Origin: Bacillus ectoiniformans
GTDB taxonomy: Bacteria; Bacillota; Bacilli; Bacillales; Domibacillaceae
Assembly (NCBI RefSeq): GCF_016908875.1
Contig: NZ_JAFBES010000016.1
Coordinates: 1-58,110 of the forward strand
DNA length: 58,110 nucleotides
Reading direction: 5' to 3'
This document shows positions 1-10,096 of the stretch, piece by piece; positions within the stretch are counted from its first letter, which is position 1; every line of letters starts with the position of its first letter. A program made the translations under genes and the position numbers. Under the pieces are notes generated by a model. That model searched no databases, was not told the DNA's origin, and saw only the letters and a list, made by a program, of their open reading frames with translations.

Positions 1-7
1 CTTAACC
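1..7 (+). rRNA. 23S rRNA, last few bases
   Basis: The first bases, CTTAACC, match the usual Bacillus 23S rRNA 3' terminus (GGACTTAACC), and a 5S gene follows about 110 bases later in normal rrn order. Only this tail is in the window, so the call rests on context and the exact mature end is uncertain. Confidence 0.55.
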
Positions 8-14
8 AAACGAA

Positions 15-32
15 GGCAGTCTTCGGACTGCC
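15..32 (+). other. UUCG-capped hairpin in the 23S-5S spacer
   Basis: A perfect 7-bp stem (GGCAGTC/GACTGCC) closed by a TTCG tetraloop lies directly after the 23S end. No T-run follows, so it is not a terminator. It may be a processing or stability element of the rRNA precursor. Confidence 0.6.
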
Positions 33-115
33 CGAACGCAACAAACGATTACTTGGCTGCAAGGTTACTTAAGATATTATCTAGTTTTGAAAGAATAACT
101 TCTTTCCTTATATAG

Positions 116-231
<116 letters not shown>

Positions 232-239
232 AACAACGA

Positions 240-268
240 AGAACAGTTGAGAAACTGTTCTTTTTTTT
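240..268 (+). terminator. rrn operon terminator
   Basis: A 9-bp perfect stem (AGAACAGTT/AACTGTTCT) with a GAGA loop is followed by eight T. It lies 8 bases after the 5S rRNA. Confidence 0.9.
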
Positions 269-410
269 GTGTGCTGTTATAAGTTTTACAATAAAAGGGC
301 TGTTTAATGATCAGTTTTTGAATATCGTTGCACTTAAAAAGTCAATTGCTACTATCAGTAAAAAACAGATGTAAGTATTGAAATTTTCCATACTTTTTTA
401 AAAACAAAAA

Positions 411-438
411 AGAACAGTTAAGAAACTGCTCTTTTTTT
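411..438 (+). terminator. second, near-duplicate rrn-type terminator
   Basis: AGAACAGTT pairs with AACTGCTCT with one A-C mismatch and is followed by seven T. It is almost the same hairpin as the one after the 5S gene, and no gene is visible between the two. It is probably a duplicated remnant of an rrn operon end. Confidence 0.65.
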
Positions 439-738
439 CGTTTTTTAAGAGAACTCGTACTTGGGATTTTCAACTACCCTGCACATTTTTGATGAGGGCT
501 GTTGATTGAATTCAACAGAGTTTTAGAGCCCATTGTTCCGTGTATTCGAATTAGCATTAAATCAGTGTTGAAATATAGTCATTATTCCAGCCTACATTGA
601 TATATGGATCTTTTCACTTTAACGCTTTACCGTGCTGGGGGTCTGACCCCAAAAATGTTTGACCCTCCAAAATGTTTGTGGTCCCTTCAAATAGAGAATA
701 AATATAAAAAGATACATATTTAAGGAGGTTGTTGGGTT
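439..738. other. non-coding gap with a GGGGT-CTG-ACCCC palindrome
   Basis: No convincing gene lies between the second terminator and yebE. At 638-650 there is a perfect palindrome, GGGGTCTGACCCC. It is followed by two imperfect copies of a TGACCC-CAAAAATGTTT type string. Short GGGGTCNGACCCC elements are common bacterial intergenic repeats. An AT-rich stretch at 690-720 could hold the yebE promoter, but I see no good -35/-10 pair. Confidence 0.5.
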
Positions 739-1281
739 TTGCTGGATAATGGAATTATGGTTACGTTAATTATTTTGGTTATTAATATAATTTATGTATC
801 GTTTTTTACGATTCGGATGATTTTAACGTTGAAGGGGTATCGTTATATTGCTGCTTTCGTCAGTACGGTTGAAATTGTGATTTATGTAGTAGGTCTAGGG
901 CTCGTACTTGATAATTTAAATGAAATACAGAATTTAATTGCTTATGCGCTTGGTTACGGTCTTGGGGTCATTGCAGGGATGAAATTAGAGGAGAAACTGG
1001 CGCTAGGGTACATCACAGTGAATGTGATTACAAAAGAGTACGATAAAGATCTTCCGAAACAATTAAGAGCAGAAGGCTACGGAGTTACCAATTGGGCTGC
1101 AAATGGATTGGAAGGAGACCGAATGGCGCTGCAAATCTTGACTCCGCGGAAATATGAGTTAAAGTTATATAATAAAATTAAAGAACTTGATCCAAAAGCA
1201 TTTATTATCGCTTACGAACCTAAAACGATTCACGGAGGGTTCTGGGTGAAATCTGTGAAAAAAGGGAAGCTGTCACAATGA
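739..1281 (+). CDS. yebE: UPF0316/DUF2179 membrane protein YebE
   Basis: This 180-residue protein has two or three hydrophobic segments in its first 85 residues. A soluble C-terminal half follows ([19 protein letters not shown] onward) with the layout of the DUF2179 domain. Its cellular role is unknown. The start is TTG, chosen because AAGGAGG lies 9 bases upstream at 722-729. The gene overlaps yebG by 4 bases (ATGA), so the two are translationally coupled. The order yebE-yebG-purE is the same as in B. subtilis, which supports the name as much as the sequence does. Confidence 0.85.
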   Translation: MLDNGIMVTLIILVINIIYVSFFTIRMILTLKGYRYIAAFVSTVEIVIYVVGLGLVLDNLNEIQNLIAYALGYGLGVIAGMKLEEKLALGYITVNVITKEYDKDLPKQLRAEGYGVTNWAANGLEGDRMALQILTPRKYELKLYNKIKELDPKAFIIAYEPKTIHGGFWVKSVKKGKLSQ

Positions 1282-1472
1282 GTAAAAAGAAGAAATTCCG
1301 ATTGGAAGAAAACGAAACGATCGATCAATGTCTTAAAAGAATGGCGAATGAGGGATATACTCCAGTGAGAAGAATGGAGCAGCCTGTCTTTAAAGAAGAA
1401 GTGATCGCTGGGGAAAAAAAGCTTGTTCCCTGTGGAAGAGAAATTATATTTGAAGGAAAACCTGTTGGTTAA
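1278..1472 (+). CDS. yebG: NETI-motif small protein YebG
   Basis: This basic 64-residue protein carries the sequence NETI at residues 12-15, the motif that names the family. The molecular function is unknown. It is coupled to yebE through an ATGA overlap. Its stop codon touches the first PurBox of the pur operon, so the purine control region begins where this gene ends, as in the B. subtilis layout. Confidence 0.85.
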   Translation: MSKKKKFRLEENETIDQCLKRMANEGYTPVRRMEQPVFKEEVIAGEKKLVPCGREIIFEGKPVG

Positions 1473-1515
1473 AAGACGAACGTTATTATTTAATTTATGT
1501 TTATTGTTCGAATTT
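1472..1515 (+). promoter_or_regulatory. PurR operator: two inverted PurBoxes
   Basis: Box 1 is AAAGACGAACGTTA at 1472-1485. Box 2 is TATTGTTCGAATTT at 1502-1515, in the opposite orientation. Each has the central CGAAC core of the Bacillus PurBox, and they are exactly 16 bp apart. From memory, B. subtilis PurR sites are inverted boxes 16-17 bp apart. Box 1 starts on the last base of the yebG stop codon, and box 2 ends just before the promoter -35. Confidence 0.85.
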
Positions 1516-1517
1516 CA

Positions 1518-1547
1518 TTGACAATCTGCTTTTTTGCTTGTTAATAT
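1518..1547 (+). promoter_or_regulatory. purE operon sigma-A promoter
   Basis: TTGACA at 1518-1523 and TAATAT at 1542-1547 are separated by 18 bases. They lie just after the PurBoxes and about 20 bases before the riboswitch, which is the expected order. Confidence 0.75.
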
Positions 1548-1565
1548 GAAGAGGACAAATACGAT

Positions 1566-1636
1566 ACCTCATATAATAGCGGGGATATGGCCTGCGAGTT
1601 TCTACCCGATCACCGTAAAGGATTGGACTATGGGGA
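1566..1636 (+). promoter_or_regulatory. guanine/hypoxanthine-class purine riboswitch aptamer
   Basis: The aptamer has the conserved CTCATATAAT start, GATATGG and GTTTCTACC core, CACCGTAAA loop and GACTATGGG end. P1 (near 1567-1572 with 1630-1635), P2 and P3 all pair. The specificity base (position 74 in xpt numbering) is C, at 1628, which predicts guanine or hypoxanthine rather than adenine. Ligand binding should switch off the pur operon through the downstream terminator. Confidence 0.93.
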
Positions 1637-1689
1637 AAGCATAAATTATCTGGATGACTTTGTCATCGTTTATTTAAAAGGCTATTTAC

Positions 1690-1740
1690 TGCCCGGATGA
1701 GCTGCTTTCTCTAAATGAGAGCGCCATTCGGGCATTTTTT
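1690..1740 (+). terminator. riboswitch-controlled terminator before purE
   Basis: TGCCCG at 1690-1695 pairs with CGGGCA at 1729-1734. Further pairing fills the inside, and six T follow. It is the expression platform of the purine riboswitch and ends about 30 bases before the purE start. Confidence 0.85.
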
Positions 1741-1769
1741 ATTGGGAGAACGATTCAGGAGGTTATGAA

Positions 1770-2258
1770 ATGACACTTGAAGTTGGCATTATTATGGGAA
1801 GTGCTTCTGATTGGGAAACAATGAAACATGGATGCGATATCTTGGATGAACTTGAAATTCCCTACGAAAAGAAAGTAGTTTCTGCTCACCGGACGCCAGA
1901 CTTAATGTTCGAATACGCAGAAGAGGCTAGAGAACGAGGAATTAAGGTGATTATTGCAGGAGCAGGAGGCGCTGCGCATTTACCAGGTATGGTAGCGGCT
2001 AAGACTACTTTACCTGTCATTGGCGTTCCTGTTCAGTCAAAAGCGTTAAATGGACTTGATTCTTTGCTTTCAATTGTGCAAATGCCTGGAGGAGTGCCAG
2101 TAGCAACCGTAGCAATTGGAAAAGCTGGTGCTACAAATGCAGGGCTTTTGGCAGCTCAGATTCTTTCCATTCAAGATCAAGAGATTACTCAGAGACTTCA
2201 GCAACGCAGAGAAAATTTAGAAGCAGCTGTTTTAGAAAGTAGTGATCAACTTGTCTAA
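1770..2258 (+). CDS. purE: N5-CAIR mutase (class I PurE)
   Basis: PurE converts N5-carboxyaminoimidazole ribonucleotide to CAIR, step 6 of purine synthesis. The 162-residue length is normal for bacterial class I enzymes. Conserved segments are GSASDW (10-15), SAHRTPD (38-44, with the likely catalytic His40), [10 protein letters not shown] (64-73) and [13 protein letters not shown] near residue 105. A good GGAGG lies before the ATG. It is the first gene after the riboswitch terminator and overlaps purK by 17 bases. PurE and PurK act in succession, so the overlap fits their pairing. Confidence 0.97.
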   Translation: MTLEVGIIMGSASDWETMKHGCDILDELEIPYEKKVVSAHRTPDLMFEYAEEARERGIKVIIAGAGGAAHLPGMVAAKTTLPVIGVPVQSKALNGLDSLLSIVQMPGGVPVATVAIGKAGATNAGLLAAQILSIQDQEITQRLQQRRENLEAAVLESSDQLV

Positions 2259-3375
2259 TTCATTCATTAAACCGGGACAAACGATAGGAATCATAGGCGG
2301 TGGACAGTTAGGACGGATGATGGCACTTGCAGCGAAGGAAGCGGGATTTAAAATTGCTGTTCTTGAACCGGGAGATGATTCGCCATGCGGGCAGGTGGCA
2401 GATATCGAAATTAAAGCATCTTATGACGATCAAGCAGCCTTAAATCAATTAGCCGAAGTTAGCGATGTCATTACGTATGAGTTTGAAAATATTGATTATG
2501 AAGGCTTGAAACAGCTTAGTGAGAGGGCGTTTCTTCCACAAGGAGCTGAACTGATCCGAATCACTCAAAACCGAGTGCTTGAAAAAGAAACAATTGTTCA
2601 AGCCGGTGTGCCTGTCGCTCCATATGCGGTGATCAACGAAGTGAAAGACATTTATGATAATATAGAAAGGCTCGGCTATCCAGCCGTTTTAAAGACAGCT
2701 CGCGGCGGTTATGACGGAAAAGGCCAATTTGTTATTAAAGATGTATCTGAAGTGGAAGAAGCTAGTTCTCTTTTAGAACGCGGTGAATGTGTTCTTGAAA
2801 AATGGATTGATTTTGATAAAGAAATCTCAGTCATTATTACAAGAAATATGAATGGAGAAATTAGTTTCTTTCCAGTCGGAGAAAATATACATAGAGATAA
2901 TATTCTCCATGAAACGATCGTACCTGCAAGAATTTCAAATAAGGTGAAGATAGGAGCAGGAGAGGCTGCGGGAAAAATTGCAGAGGCTCTGTCTTTAGTT
3001 GGAACACTGGCAGTTGAAATGTTTATAGGTGTCGATGGAGAAATTTACATTAACGAATTGGCGCCAAGACCGCACAACTCGGGTCACTATACGATTGAAG
3101 CATGCAGTATTTCGCAATTTGGCCAGCACATTCGAGCGATTTGCAATTGGCCGTTAAAACGAGTGGATTTACTGAAACCAGCAGTAATGGTCAACATACT
3201 GGGTGAGCATCAAGAAGGTGTGATAAACAGCCTTTCTGAACATCCTGAATGGTCGGTTCACTTGTATGGCAAAGCTGATCCTAAGGAGAAACGAAAGATG
3301 GGTCATATAACGATATTGGCAGATGATACGGATGCTGTTCTCGAGGAGATAGAACAAACGGGAATCTGGGGCTGA
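2242..3375 (+). CDS. purK: N5-CAIR synthase, ATPase subunit PurK
   Basis: PurK uses ATP and bicarbonate to carboxylate AIR to N5-CAIR, the substrate of PurE. It is an ATP-grasp enzyme. The N-terminal [13 protein letters not shown] is the pre-ATP-grasp signature, followed by [12 protein letters not shown] and, near residue 275, [14 protein letters not shown]. The start is uncertain: GTG at 2242 lies inside purE, and TTG at 2251 in the same frame is an alternative. Neither has a strong Shine-Dalgarno, so translation may rely on coupling to purE. Confidence 0.95.
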   Translation: MINLSNSFIKPGQTIGIIGGGQLGRMMALAAKEAGFKIAVLEPGDDSPCGQVADIEIKASYDDQAALNQLAEVSDVITYEFENIDYEGLKQLSERAFLPQGAELIRITQNRVLEKETIVQAGVPVAPYAVINEVKDIYDNIERLGYPAVLKTARGGYDGKGQFVIKDVSEVEEASSLLERGECVLEKWIDFDKEISVIITRNMNGEISFFPVGENIHRDNILHETIVPARISNKVKIGAGEAAGKIAEALSLVGTLAVEMFIGVDGEIYINELAPRPHNSGHYTIEACSISQFGQHIRAICNWPLKRVDLLKPAVMVNILGEHQEGVINSLSEHPEWSVHLYGKADPKEKRKMGHITILADDTDAVLEEIEQTGIWG

Positions 3376-3404
3376 GCAGGAGAATGAAATGGAGGAAACG
3401 ATAA

Positions 3405-4703
3405 ATGATCGAACGTTACACACGCCCGGAAATGGGAGCGATTTGGACAGAGGAAAACCGATTCAAGGCTTGGCTTGAGGTAGAAATCTTAGCTTGTGAG
3501 GCTTGGGCAGAGCTTGGAGACATTCCGAAAGAAGATGTACAAAAAATCCGTGAAAACGCAAGCTTTGATGTCAACCGCATTAAGGAAATTGAAGAAGAAA
3601 CACGTCACGATGTAGTAGCATTCACTCGTGCAGTATCGGAAACACTTGGTGAAGAGCGTAAATGGGTACATTATGGCTTAACTTCTACAGACGTTGTTGA
3701 TACAGCCGCTTCTTACTTATTAAAACAAGCCAATGAAATCTTGCTTAAGGACTTGGAGAACTTTATTGAGATCCTAGGAAATAAAGCGAAGGAACATAAA
3801 CACACTGTCATGATGGGACGTACTCATGGTGTGCATGCAGAACCAACAACGTTCGGTTTGAAACTTGCCCTTTGGTATGAAGAAATGAAGCGTAACCTGG
3901 ATCGCTTCAAGGATGCAGCTGAAGGCGTGGAATATGGAAAGATGTCCGGAGCTGTCGGAACGTATGCGAATATCAATCCGTTTGTTGAAGCGTATGTGTG
4001 TGAAAAGCTTGGTACAAAACCAGCACCGATTTCTACGCAAACATTACAGCGTGACCGCCACGCCCACTATATGAGCACAATCGCTTTAATTGCTACATCC
4101 ATTGAAAAATTCGCTGTTGAAATTCGTGGACTTCAAAAAAGTGAGACGCGTGAAGTAGAAGAGTTTTTCGCAAAAGGACAAAAAGGATCTTCAGCAATGC
4201 CTCATAAGCGCAATCCGATTGGATCAGAGAACATGACGGGTCTTGCACGCGTGATTCGCGGACATATGCTGACGGCTTTTGAAAATGTGCCGCTTTGGCA
4301 TGAGCGTGATATCTCACATTCATCAGCAGAACGTATCATCCTTCCAGATGCGACGATCGCGTTAAACTATATGTTGAACCGCTTCGGTAACATCGTGAAG
4401 AATTTAACCGTGTTCCCAGAGAATATGAAGCGCAATATGGACGCTACATTAGGATTAATTTATTCACAGCGTGTCCTTCTAGCTTTGATTGATAAAGGCA
4501 TGGCTCGTGAAGAAGCGTATGACACAGTTCAGCCGAAAGCGATGGAAGCTTGGGAGAAAGGCATCCATTTCCGCGAACTTGTGGAAGCGGAGGAGAAGAT
4601 CACCGCGAAGCTGACAAAAGAAGAAATCGCTGATTGCTTCGATTACAACTACCACTTGAAGCATGTGGATACAATTTTCACCCGTCTTGGACTTGATAAC
4701 TAA
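3405..4703 (+). CDS. purB: adenylosuccinate lyase
   Basis: PurB cleaves SAICAR to AICAR and adenylosuccinate to AMP, releasing fumarate each time. It therefore acts in both the IMP pathway and the IMP-to-AMP branch. It is a 432-residue member of the fumarase/aspartase superfamily. The signature loop [11 protein letters not shown] is at residues 261-271, and TSTDVVDTA and [14 protein letters not shown] lie in the N-terminal half. GGAGG precedes the ATG by a normal distance. A hairpin separates it from purC. Confidence 0.97.
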   Translation: MIERYTRPEMGAIWTEENRFKAWLEVEILACEAWAELGDIPKEDVQKIRENASFDVNRIKEIEEETRHDVVAFTRAVSETLGEERKWVHYGLTSTDVVDTAASYLLKQANEILLKDLENFIEILGNKAKEHKHTVMMGRTHGVHAEPTTFGLKLALWYEEMKRNLDRFKDAAEGVEYGKMSGAVGTYANINPFVEAYVCEKLGTKPAPISTQTLQRDRHAHYMSTIALIATSIEKFAVEIRGLQKSETREVEEFFAKGQKGSSAMPHKRNPIGSENMTGLARVIRGHMLTAFENVPLWHERDISHSSAERIILPDATIALNYMLNRFGNIVKNLTVFPENMKRNMDATLGLIYSQRVLLALIDKGMAREEAYDTVQPKAMEAWEKGIHFRELVEAEEKITAKLTKEEIADCFDYNYHLKHVDTIFTRLGLDN

Positions 4704-4712
4704 ATAAAAAGA

Positions 4713-4743
4713 GAAGGTGGCCGGAACATGCGGCACCTTCTTT
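4713..4743 (+). terminator. intra-operon hairpin between purB and purC
   Basis: GAAGGTG plus CCG pairs with CGG plus CACCTTC around a 7-base loop (10 bp with one bulge). It is followed by only three T and then ACT. It looks like a weak or leaky terminator, or an mRNA stability element, in the longest early gap of the operon. Confidence 0.45.
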
Positions 4744-4791
4744 ACTAAATAGAGACTGAATATTTTTACTATTTATGAGGAGGAATTACAA

Positions 4792-5517
4792 ATGAAGAAG
4801 GGCTCCATGCTTTATGAAGGGAAAGCTAAACGTATTTATGCGACTGGCCAAAAAGAGATCGTCTGGATTGAATATAAAGATTCAGCTACCGCCTTTAACG
4901 GGGAAAAGAAAGCGGAGATTACAGGCAAAGGCAGATTAAACAACCAAATTAGCAGCCTCATCTTTTTAAAGCTAAAAGAGCTCGGCATTCCTTCTCATTT
5001 TATTGAACAGCTGTCAGATCATGAGCAGCTCGTCAAACATGTACAAATCATTCCGATTGAAGTGGTTGTCCGCAATACAGCGGCAGGAAGTCTGGCTAAG
5101 CGGCTTGGATTAGAAGAAGGAATGGAGTTTTCACAGCCGATCGTTGAATTTTATTTGAAAAATGATGAGCTCGGCGATCCGCTTTTAACCGAGGATCATA
5201 TTCAGCTGTTATCTATTGCTTCTACAGAAGAAGTGAAAATGATGAAAGAGCAGGCTTTAAAAATCAATGAAGTGCTTCTTTCTAAGTTCGATGACATGAA
5301 TATTAAGCTGATTGACTTTAAAGTGGAATTCGGAAAAGACAGCGAGGGAAATATTATGCTCGCCGATGAAATATCTCCAGATACGTGCCGCTTTTGGGAG
5401 AAGGGAACGAACCGTAAATTAGATAAAGATGTGTTTAGACGCGATTTAGGTAACTTAGTAGATGCATATACAGAAATTTTCGAGAGACTAGGAGGAAATT
5501 CAACATGTACAAAGTAA
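4792..5517 (+). CDS. purC: SAICAR synthetase
   Basis: PurC joins CAIR and aspartate using ATP to give SAICAR. The 241-residue length fits bacterial PurC. Visible motifs are the N-terminal LYEGKAKRIY, VVVRNTAAGSLAKR near residue 90, and the C-terminal DEISPDTCRFW segment. GAGGAGG precedes the ATG. Its last 13 bases overlap purS, which has its own AGGAGG inside purC. Confidence 0.97.
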   Translation: MKKGSMLYEGKAKRIYATGQKEIVWIEYKDSATAFNGEKKAEITGKGRLNNQISSLIFLKLKELGIPSHFIEQLSDHEQLVKHVQIIPIEVVVRNTAAGSLAKRLGLEEGMEFSQPIVEFYLKNDELGDPLLTEDHIQLLSIASTEEVKMMKEQALKINEVLLSKFDDMNIKLIDFKVEFGKDSEGNIMLADEISPDTCRFWEKGTNRKLDKDVFRRDLGNLVDAYTEIFERLGGNSTCTK

Positions 5518-5759
5518 AGGTGTATGTCACGTTAAGAGAAAGTGTATTAGATCCACAAGGCAAGGCTGTTCAACAATCATTGACGAGTCTTGGTTACCAG
5601 GGTGTAGAAGAAGTTCGTATCGGTAAATACATGGAATTAACGATTGACGATTCATGTTCCGATGTTGAAGGCACAGTGAAGGAAGTATGTGAGAAGCTTC
5701 TGTCCAATCCAGTGATTGAAGATTATCGTTATGAAATCGAGGAGTGTGTTAGCCAGTGA
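5505..5759 (+). CDS. purS: FGAM synthase subunit PurS
   Basis: This 84-residue small subunit holds together the PurL synthase and PurQ glutaminase of the three-part FGAM synthase typical of Bacilli. It starts [22 protein letters not shown], the family signature. It overlaps purC by 13 bases and purQ by 4 bases (GTGA), which implies tightly coupled translation of the complex. Confidence 0.96.
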   Translation: MYKVKVYVTLRESVLDPQGKAVQQSLTSLGYQGVEEVRIGKYMELTIDDSCSDVEGTVKEVCEKLLSNPVIEDYRYEIEECVSQ

Positions 5760-6439
5760 AATTTGCGGTGATCGTGTTCCCAGGCTCCAACTGTGATGTA
5801 GATATGTTCCACGCGGTAAAGGATGAACTAGGTGAAAATGTAGACTATGTTTGGCATGATGCTGATGATCTGAGTGAATATGACGGTATTTTACTGCCGG
5901 GCGGATTTTCTTATGGCGACTACCTCCGTTCAGGAGCGATCGCTCATAATTCAACCGTTATGAATGAAGTGAAAAAAGCGGCTGAAGCAGGAAAGCCTAT
6001 TCTAGGTGTATGCAACGGATTCCAAATTCTGCTCGAATCAGGACTGCTTCCCGGTGCGATGCTGAGAAATAAAAACTTGAAGTTCATCTGTAAGCCATCC
6101 GTACTTCAAGTTGAAAACAATGAAACGATGTTTACTTCTTTATATGAACAGGGAGAAAAAGTGACGGTACCTGTGGCACATGGGGAAGGAAATTATTATT
6201 GTGACGAAGAGACACTTAAACAATTAAAAGAAAACAATCAAATTGTATTTACATATTCAGATAACTTAAATGGAAGTCTGTCAGATATCGCTGGGATTAC
6301 GAATAAAGAAGGCAATGTACTTGGCATGATGCCTCATCCTGAACGCGCGGTGGACGAACTATTAGGCAGCGCCGACGGTCTAAAATTATTTCAATCTATT
6401 GTGAAACATTGGAGGGAATCTCATGTCGTTAATGCTTGA
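5756..6439 (+). CDS. purQ: FGAM synthase glutaminase subunit PurQ
   Basis: PurQ is the class I glutamine amidotransferase that supplies ammonia to PurL. It has 227 residues. The nucleophile is Cys86 in GVCNGFQIL, and the His/Glu of the triad are in [11 protein letters not shown] near residue 195. The start is GTG, overlapping the purS stop. The end overlaps purL by 17 bases. Confidence 0.97.
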   Translation: MKFAVIVFPGSNCDVDMFHAVKDELGENVDYVWHDADDLSEYDGILLPGGFSYGDYLRSGAIAHNSTVMNEVKKAAEAGKPILGVCNGFQILLESGLLPGAMLRNKNLKFICKPSVLQVENNETMFTSLYEQGEKVTVPVAHGEGNYYCDEETLKQLKENNQIVFTYSDNLNGSLSDIAGITNKEGNVLGMMPHPERAVDELLGSADGLKLFQSIVKHWRESHVVNA

Positions 6440-8651
6440 GCCGAATGCAGCACAAATTAAAGAGGAAAAAATCTACCGTGAAATGGGTTTATCTGACGAG
6501 GAATTTGCCAAAGCGGAATCAATCGTAGGCCGTGAACTGAACTATACAGAAACCGGATTGTTTTCAGTTATGTGGTCTGAGCATTGCAGCTATAAAAATT
6601 CAAAGCCAGTTCTCAGCAAGTTTCCGACTTCTGGAGAAAAGGTTTTGCAGGGTCCAGGGGAAGGAGCTGGAATTGTTGATATCGGTGACAATCAAGCGGT
6701 TGTATTTAAAATAGAAAGCCACAACCATCCATCTGCCATTGAACCTTATCAAGGAGCGGCTACTGGCGTTGGCGGAATTATTCGTGATGTATTCTCGATG
6801 GGGGCGCGTCCGATTGCTCTATTAAACTCTCTTCGTTTTGGCGAACTTCAAACGAGCCGCGTGAAGTATTTATTTGAAGAAGTGGTAGCAGGGATTGCTG
6901 GATACGGAAACTGTATCGGGATTCCAACTGTTGGCGGAGAGATTCAATTTGATGCATCTTATGAAGGAAATCCGCTCGTGAACGCGATGTGTGTCGGATT
7001 AATTGATCATAAAGATATTAAAAAAGGCCAAGCAAAAGGTGTCGGCAATACAGTGATGTACGTCGGTGCGAAAACTGGACGCGACGGTATTCATGGTGCG
7101 ACCTTTGCTTCCGAAGAGTTAAGTGAGCAGTCAGAAGAGAAGCGTCCTGCCGTCCAAGTAGGCGATCCATTCATGGAAAAGCTATTGCTGGAAGCTTGCC
7201 TAGAACTTATTCATAATGATGCGCTTGTCGGCATTCAGGATATGGGAGCAGCGGGACTAACTAGTTCATCTGCGGAAATGGCTAGTAAAGCAGGTTCAGG
7301 CATTGAGATGAACTTGGATTTAGTGCCTCAGCGTGAAACGGGTATGACGCCATATGAAATGATGCTGTCTGAATCACAGGAGCGGATGTTAATCGTAGTT
7401 GAAAAGGGCCGTGAAAAAGAAATTGAAGTTCTTTTTGAAAAATATGGACTTGAAGCAGCATCCATTGGCCGTGTAACGGACGACCATATGCTTCGTTTAA
7501 TGCATAAAGGTGAAGTGGTGGCAGAAGTGCCCGTTGATGCTTTAGCGGAAGATGCGCCAGTCTATCACAAGCCATCTGCTGAACCGGCTTATTATCGAGA
7601 GTTTCAATCGATGGATCAAAGCGTACCGGTAGTTAGTGATTTGAAAGAAACATGGATTCAGCTGCTGTCACAGCCAACCATTGCCAGCAAGGAATGGGTA
7701 TATGAGCAATATGATTATCAAGTACGGACTAGTACAGTCGTGATGCCTGGTTCGGATGCTGCGGTTGTTCGTGTTCGCGGGACAAACAAAGCACTAGCGA
7801 TGACAACGGACTGCAATTCTAGATACATTTATCTTGATCCGGAAACAGGCGGTAAAATTGCTGTCGCTGAAGCGGCCCGCAATATTGTTTGTTCAGGAGC
7901 AGAACCTCTTGCGATCACGGATTGCTTAAACTTCGGAAATCCTGAAAAGCCGGAAATTTTCTGGCAACTGCAAAAAGCGACGGATGGCATGAGTGATGCT
8001 TGTCGCACACTTAATACGCCGGTTATTGGCGGGAACGTATCCCTTTATAATGAAACTAACGGAACGGCTGTTTACCCAACGCCAGTTGTTGGCATGGTTG
8101 GATTGGTACACGATCTTGCACATGTCACAACGCAAAGCTTTAAACAAGCGGGAGACGCCATTTATCTAATTGGTGAAGCGGAAGCAGAGTTTGGAGGCAG
8201 CGAGCTTCAAAAATTGCAAAATGAAGGCAACATTTTCGGGAAAGCGCCAAAGCTTGATTTGTCAGTGGAAGAGAAAAGACAAACCGGTTTACTTAAAGCC
8301 ATTCAAGCCGGAACCGTTCAATCAGCACATGATATCTCAGAAGGCGGATTTGCCGTCGCGCTTGCAGAGAAAGCTTTCCGTACAGGGCTGGGTGCAGAAG
8401 TCGTGATTAAGGGTGATGAGGTGTCTGAACTATTCAGTGAAACGCAATCTCGTTTTATCGTGACTGTGTCTAAAGAAGCTCAGAGTAAATTTGAAGGCTT
8501 GATTCCTGAGGCGGTGCAAATCGGTGAAGTGACAGGAGGAGCCAATCTAGTTATTAAGAAAGATGACAAGATATTAATTCAGGCACAAGTTCAAGAACTT
8601 GAAGATGCTTGGAGAGGAGCTATTCCATGCTTGCTGAAGTCAGAGGCTTAA
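6423..8651 (+). CDS. purL: FGAM synthase, large subunit PurL
   Basis: PurL uses ATP and ammonia from PurQ to convert FGAR to FGAM. The 742-residue length marks the small PurL form that needs PurS and Pur[13 protein letters not shown] near residue 51, [13 protein letters not shown] near 95, [11 protein letters not shown] and the second-half [13 protein letters not shown] are PurM/PurL superfamily motifs. GGAGGG lies 8 bases before the ATG. The end overlaps the purF start by 25 bases. Confidence 0.97.
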   Translation: MSLMLEPNAAQIKEEKIYREMGLSDEEFAKAESIVGRELNYTETGLFSVMWSEHCSYKNSKPVLSKFPTSGEKVLQGPGEGAGIVDIGDNQAVVFKIESHNHPSAIEPYQGAATGVGGIIRDVFSMGARPIALLNSLRFGELQTSRVKYLFEEVVAGIAGYGNCIGIPTVGGEIQFDASYEGNPLVNAMCVGLIDHKDIKKGQAKGVGNTVMYVGAKTGRDGIHGATFASEELSEQSEEKRPAVQVGDPFMEKLLLEACLELIHNDALVGIQDMGAAGLTSSSAEMASKAGSGIEMNLDLVPQRETGMTPYEMMLSESQERMLIVVEKGREKEIEVLFEKYGLEAASIGRVTDDHMLRLMHKGEVVAEVPVDALAEDAPVYHKPSAEPAYYREFQSMDQSVPVVSDLKETWIQLLSQPTIASKEWVYEQYDYQVRTSTVVMPGSDAAVVRVRGTNKALAMTTDCNSRYIYLDPETGGKIAVAEAARNIVCSGAEPLAITDCLNFGNPEKPEIFWQLQKATDGMSDACRTLNTPVIGGNVSLYNETNGTAVYPTPVVGMVGLVHDLAHVTTQSFKQAGDAIYLIGEAEAEFGGSELQKLQNEGNIFGKAPKLDLSVEEKRQTGLLKAIQAGTVQSAHDISEGGFAVALAEKAFRTGLGAEVVIKGDEVSELFSETQSRFIVTVSKEAQSKFEGLIPEAVQIGEVTGGANLVIKKDDKILIQAQVQELEDAWRGAIPCLLKSEA

Positions 8652-10048
8652 ATGAAGAGTGCGGAGTGTTTGGTGTCTGGGGCCACCCGGATGCTTCACA
8701 AATAACATATTACGGTCTTCAAAGCTTGCAGCACCGCGGTCAAGAAGGTGCAGGGATCGTCGTAAGTGATGGCGAGAAATTGCAAGGGTTTAAAGGTGAA
8801 GGTCTCGTTACGGAACTTTTTAATGAAGACATTATCCATGATTTAAAAGGTGCGGGAGCCATTGGTCATGTGCGTTATACGACAGCGGGAGGCGGCGGAT
8901 ATGAAAATGTCCAGCCTCTATTGTTTCATTCTCAAACGGGCAGCTTAGCTCTTGCTCATAACGGAAACTTGGTTAATGCGACGGCGTTAAAAAATCAGCT
9001 AGAAGCACAGGGAAGTATTTTTCAAACGACTTCTGATACTGAAGTACTGGCGCATTTAATTCGCCGAGGCGGCTATGGTACGGTAAAAGACCGATTTAAA
9101 AACGCTCTGCCTATGTTAAAAGGAGCCTACGCATTTCTTGTTATGACTGAAACGGAATTAATGATTGCGTTAGACCCTAATGGACTGCGGCCTTTATCAA
9201 TCGGACAGCTTGGCGATGCGTATTGTGTGGCATCTGAAACGTGTGCATTTGATATTGTGGGAGCAGAGTTCGTCCGTGATGTGAAGCCAGGTGAATTGAT
9301 TGTCATTGATCATAATGGATTGCGTTCTGAAGAGTTTTCTATTTCAACGAATCCATCCATTTGTACGATGGAATATGTCTATTTTTCTCGTCCTGACAGT
9401 GACATCCAAGGGATTAATGTTCACAGTGCGAGAAAGCGTCTGGGCATTCGCTTGGCTCAAGAAGCGAAAATCGAAGCGGACGTCGTAACAGGTGTGCCGG
9501 ATTCCAGTATTTCAGCGGCGATTGGGTATGCGGAAGAGTCAGGAATTCCTTATGAAATGGGCTTAATTAAAAACCGTTATGTCGGCCGGACGTTTATTCA
9601 GCCTTCGCAGGAATTGCGGGAACAAGGCGTGAAAATGAAATTGTCACCTGTTCGGGGCGTGGTTGAGGGGAAACGGGTCGTCATGGTCGATGATTCGATT
9701 GTTCGCGGTACAACGAGCCGGCGTATAGTGAAAATGCTAAAAGAGGCAGGGGCGAAAGAAGTCCATGTGTGCATCAGTTCACCCCCGATTAAAAACCCTT
9801 GTTTTTACGGAATCGATACGTCTACTCAAGGAGAATTAATTGCAGCGACACATTCGATTGAAGAACTGCGGGAAGCAATTGGAGCGGATTCTCTTACCTT
9901 TTTAAGTGTGGATGGGATGGTCGAAGGAATCGGACGAGAATCGACGAATGGGAAGTGCAGTCAATGTCTGGCGTGCTTTACAGGAAACTATCCGACCGAT
10001 ATCTATCCTGATACAAAACATCCGTATGATAAAGAAGTAAACTGCTAG
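8627..10048 (+). CDS. purF: glutamine PRPP amidotransferase
   Basis: PurF makes phosphoribosylamine from PRPP and glutamine, the committed step of purine synthesis. I place the start at the internal ATG at 8627 ([11 protein letters not shown]), with GAGAGGAG just upstream, because this leaves an 11-residue propeptide before Cys12. Bacillus PurF is processed to expose exactly that N-terminal cysteine. The PRPP loop is [16 protein letters not shown]. The C-terminal CSQCLACF fits two ligands of the [4Fe-4S] cluster known in B. subtilis PurF. The mature enzyme is probably feedback-inhibited by nucleotides. Confidence 0.96.
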   Translation: MLAEVRGLNEECGVFGVWGHPDASQITYYGLQSLQHRGQEGAGIVVSDGEKLQGFKGEGLVTELFNEDIIHDLKGAGAIGHVRYTTAGGGGYENVQPLLFHSQTGSLALAHNGNLVNATALKNQLEAQGSIFQTTSDTEVLAHLIRRGGYGTVKDRFKNALPMLKGAYAFLVMTETELMIALDPNGLRPLSIGQLGDAYCVASETCAFDIVGAEFVRDVKPGELIVIDHNGLRSEEFSISTNPSICTMEYVYFSRPDSDIQGINVHSARKRLGIRLAQEAKIEADVVTGVPDSSISAAIGYAEESGIPYEMGLIKNRYVGRTFIQPSQELREQGVKMKLSPVRGVVEGKRVVMVDDSIVRGTTSRRIVKMLKEAGAKEVHVCISSPPIKNPCFYGIDTSTQGELIAATHSIEELREAIGADSLTFLSVDGMVEGIGRESTNGKCSQCLACFTGNYPTDIYPDTKHPYDKEVNC

Positions 10049-10096
10049 ATTTATTTTGACAGCGAATGATAAGTATTTCTAAGGGGGAGCAAACAT

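Noticed and set aside
15-32. Hairpin after 23S as an intrinsic terminator
   Set aside because: No T-run follows, and the 5S gene lies downstream in the same operon.
8609-8626. Six-residue upstream extension of PurF
   Set aside because: The ATG at 8627 gives the 11-residue propeptide before Cys12 expected in Bacillus PurF, and has the SD.
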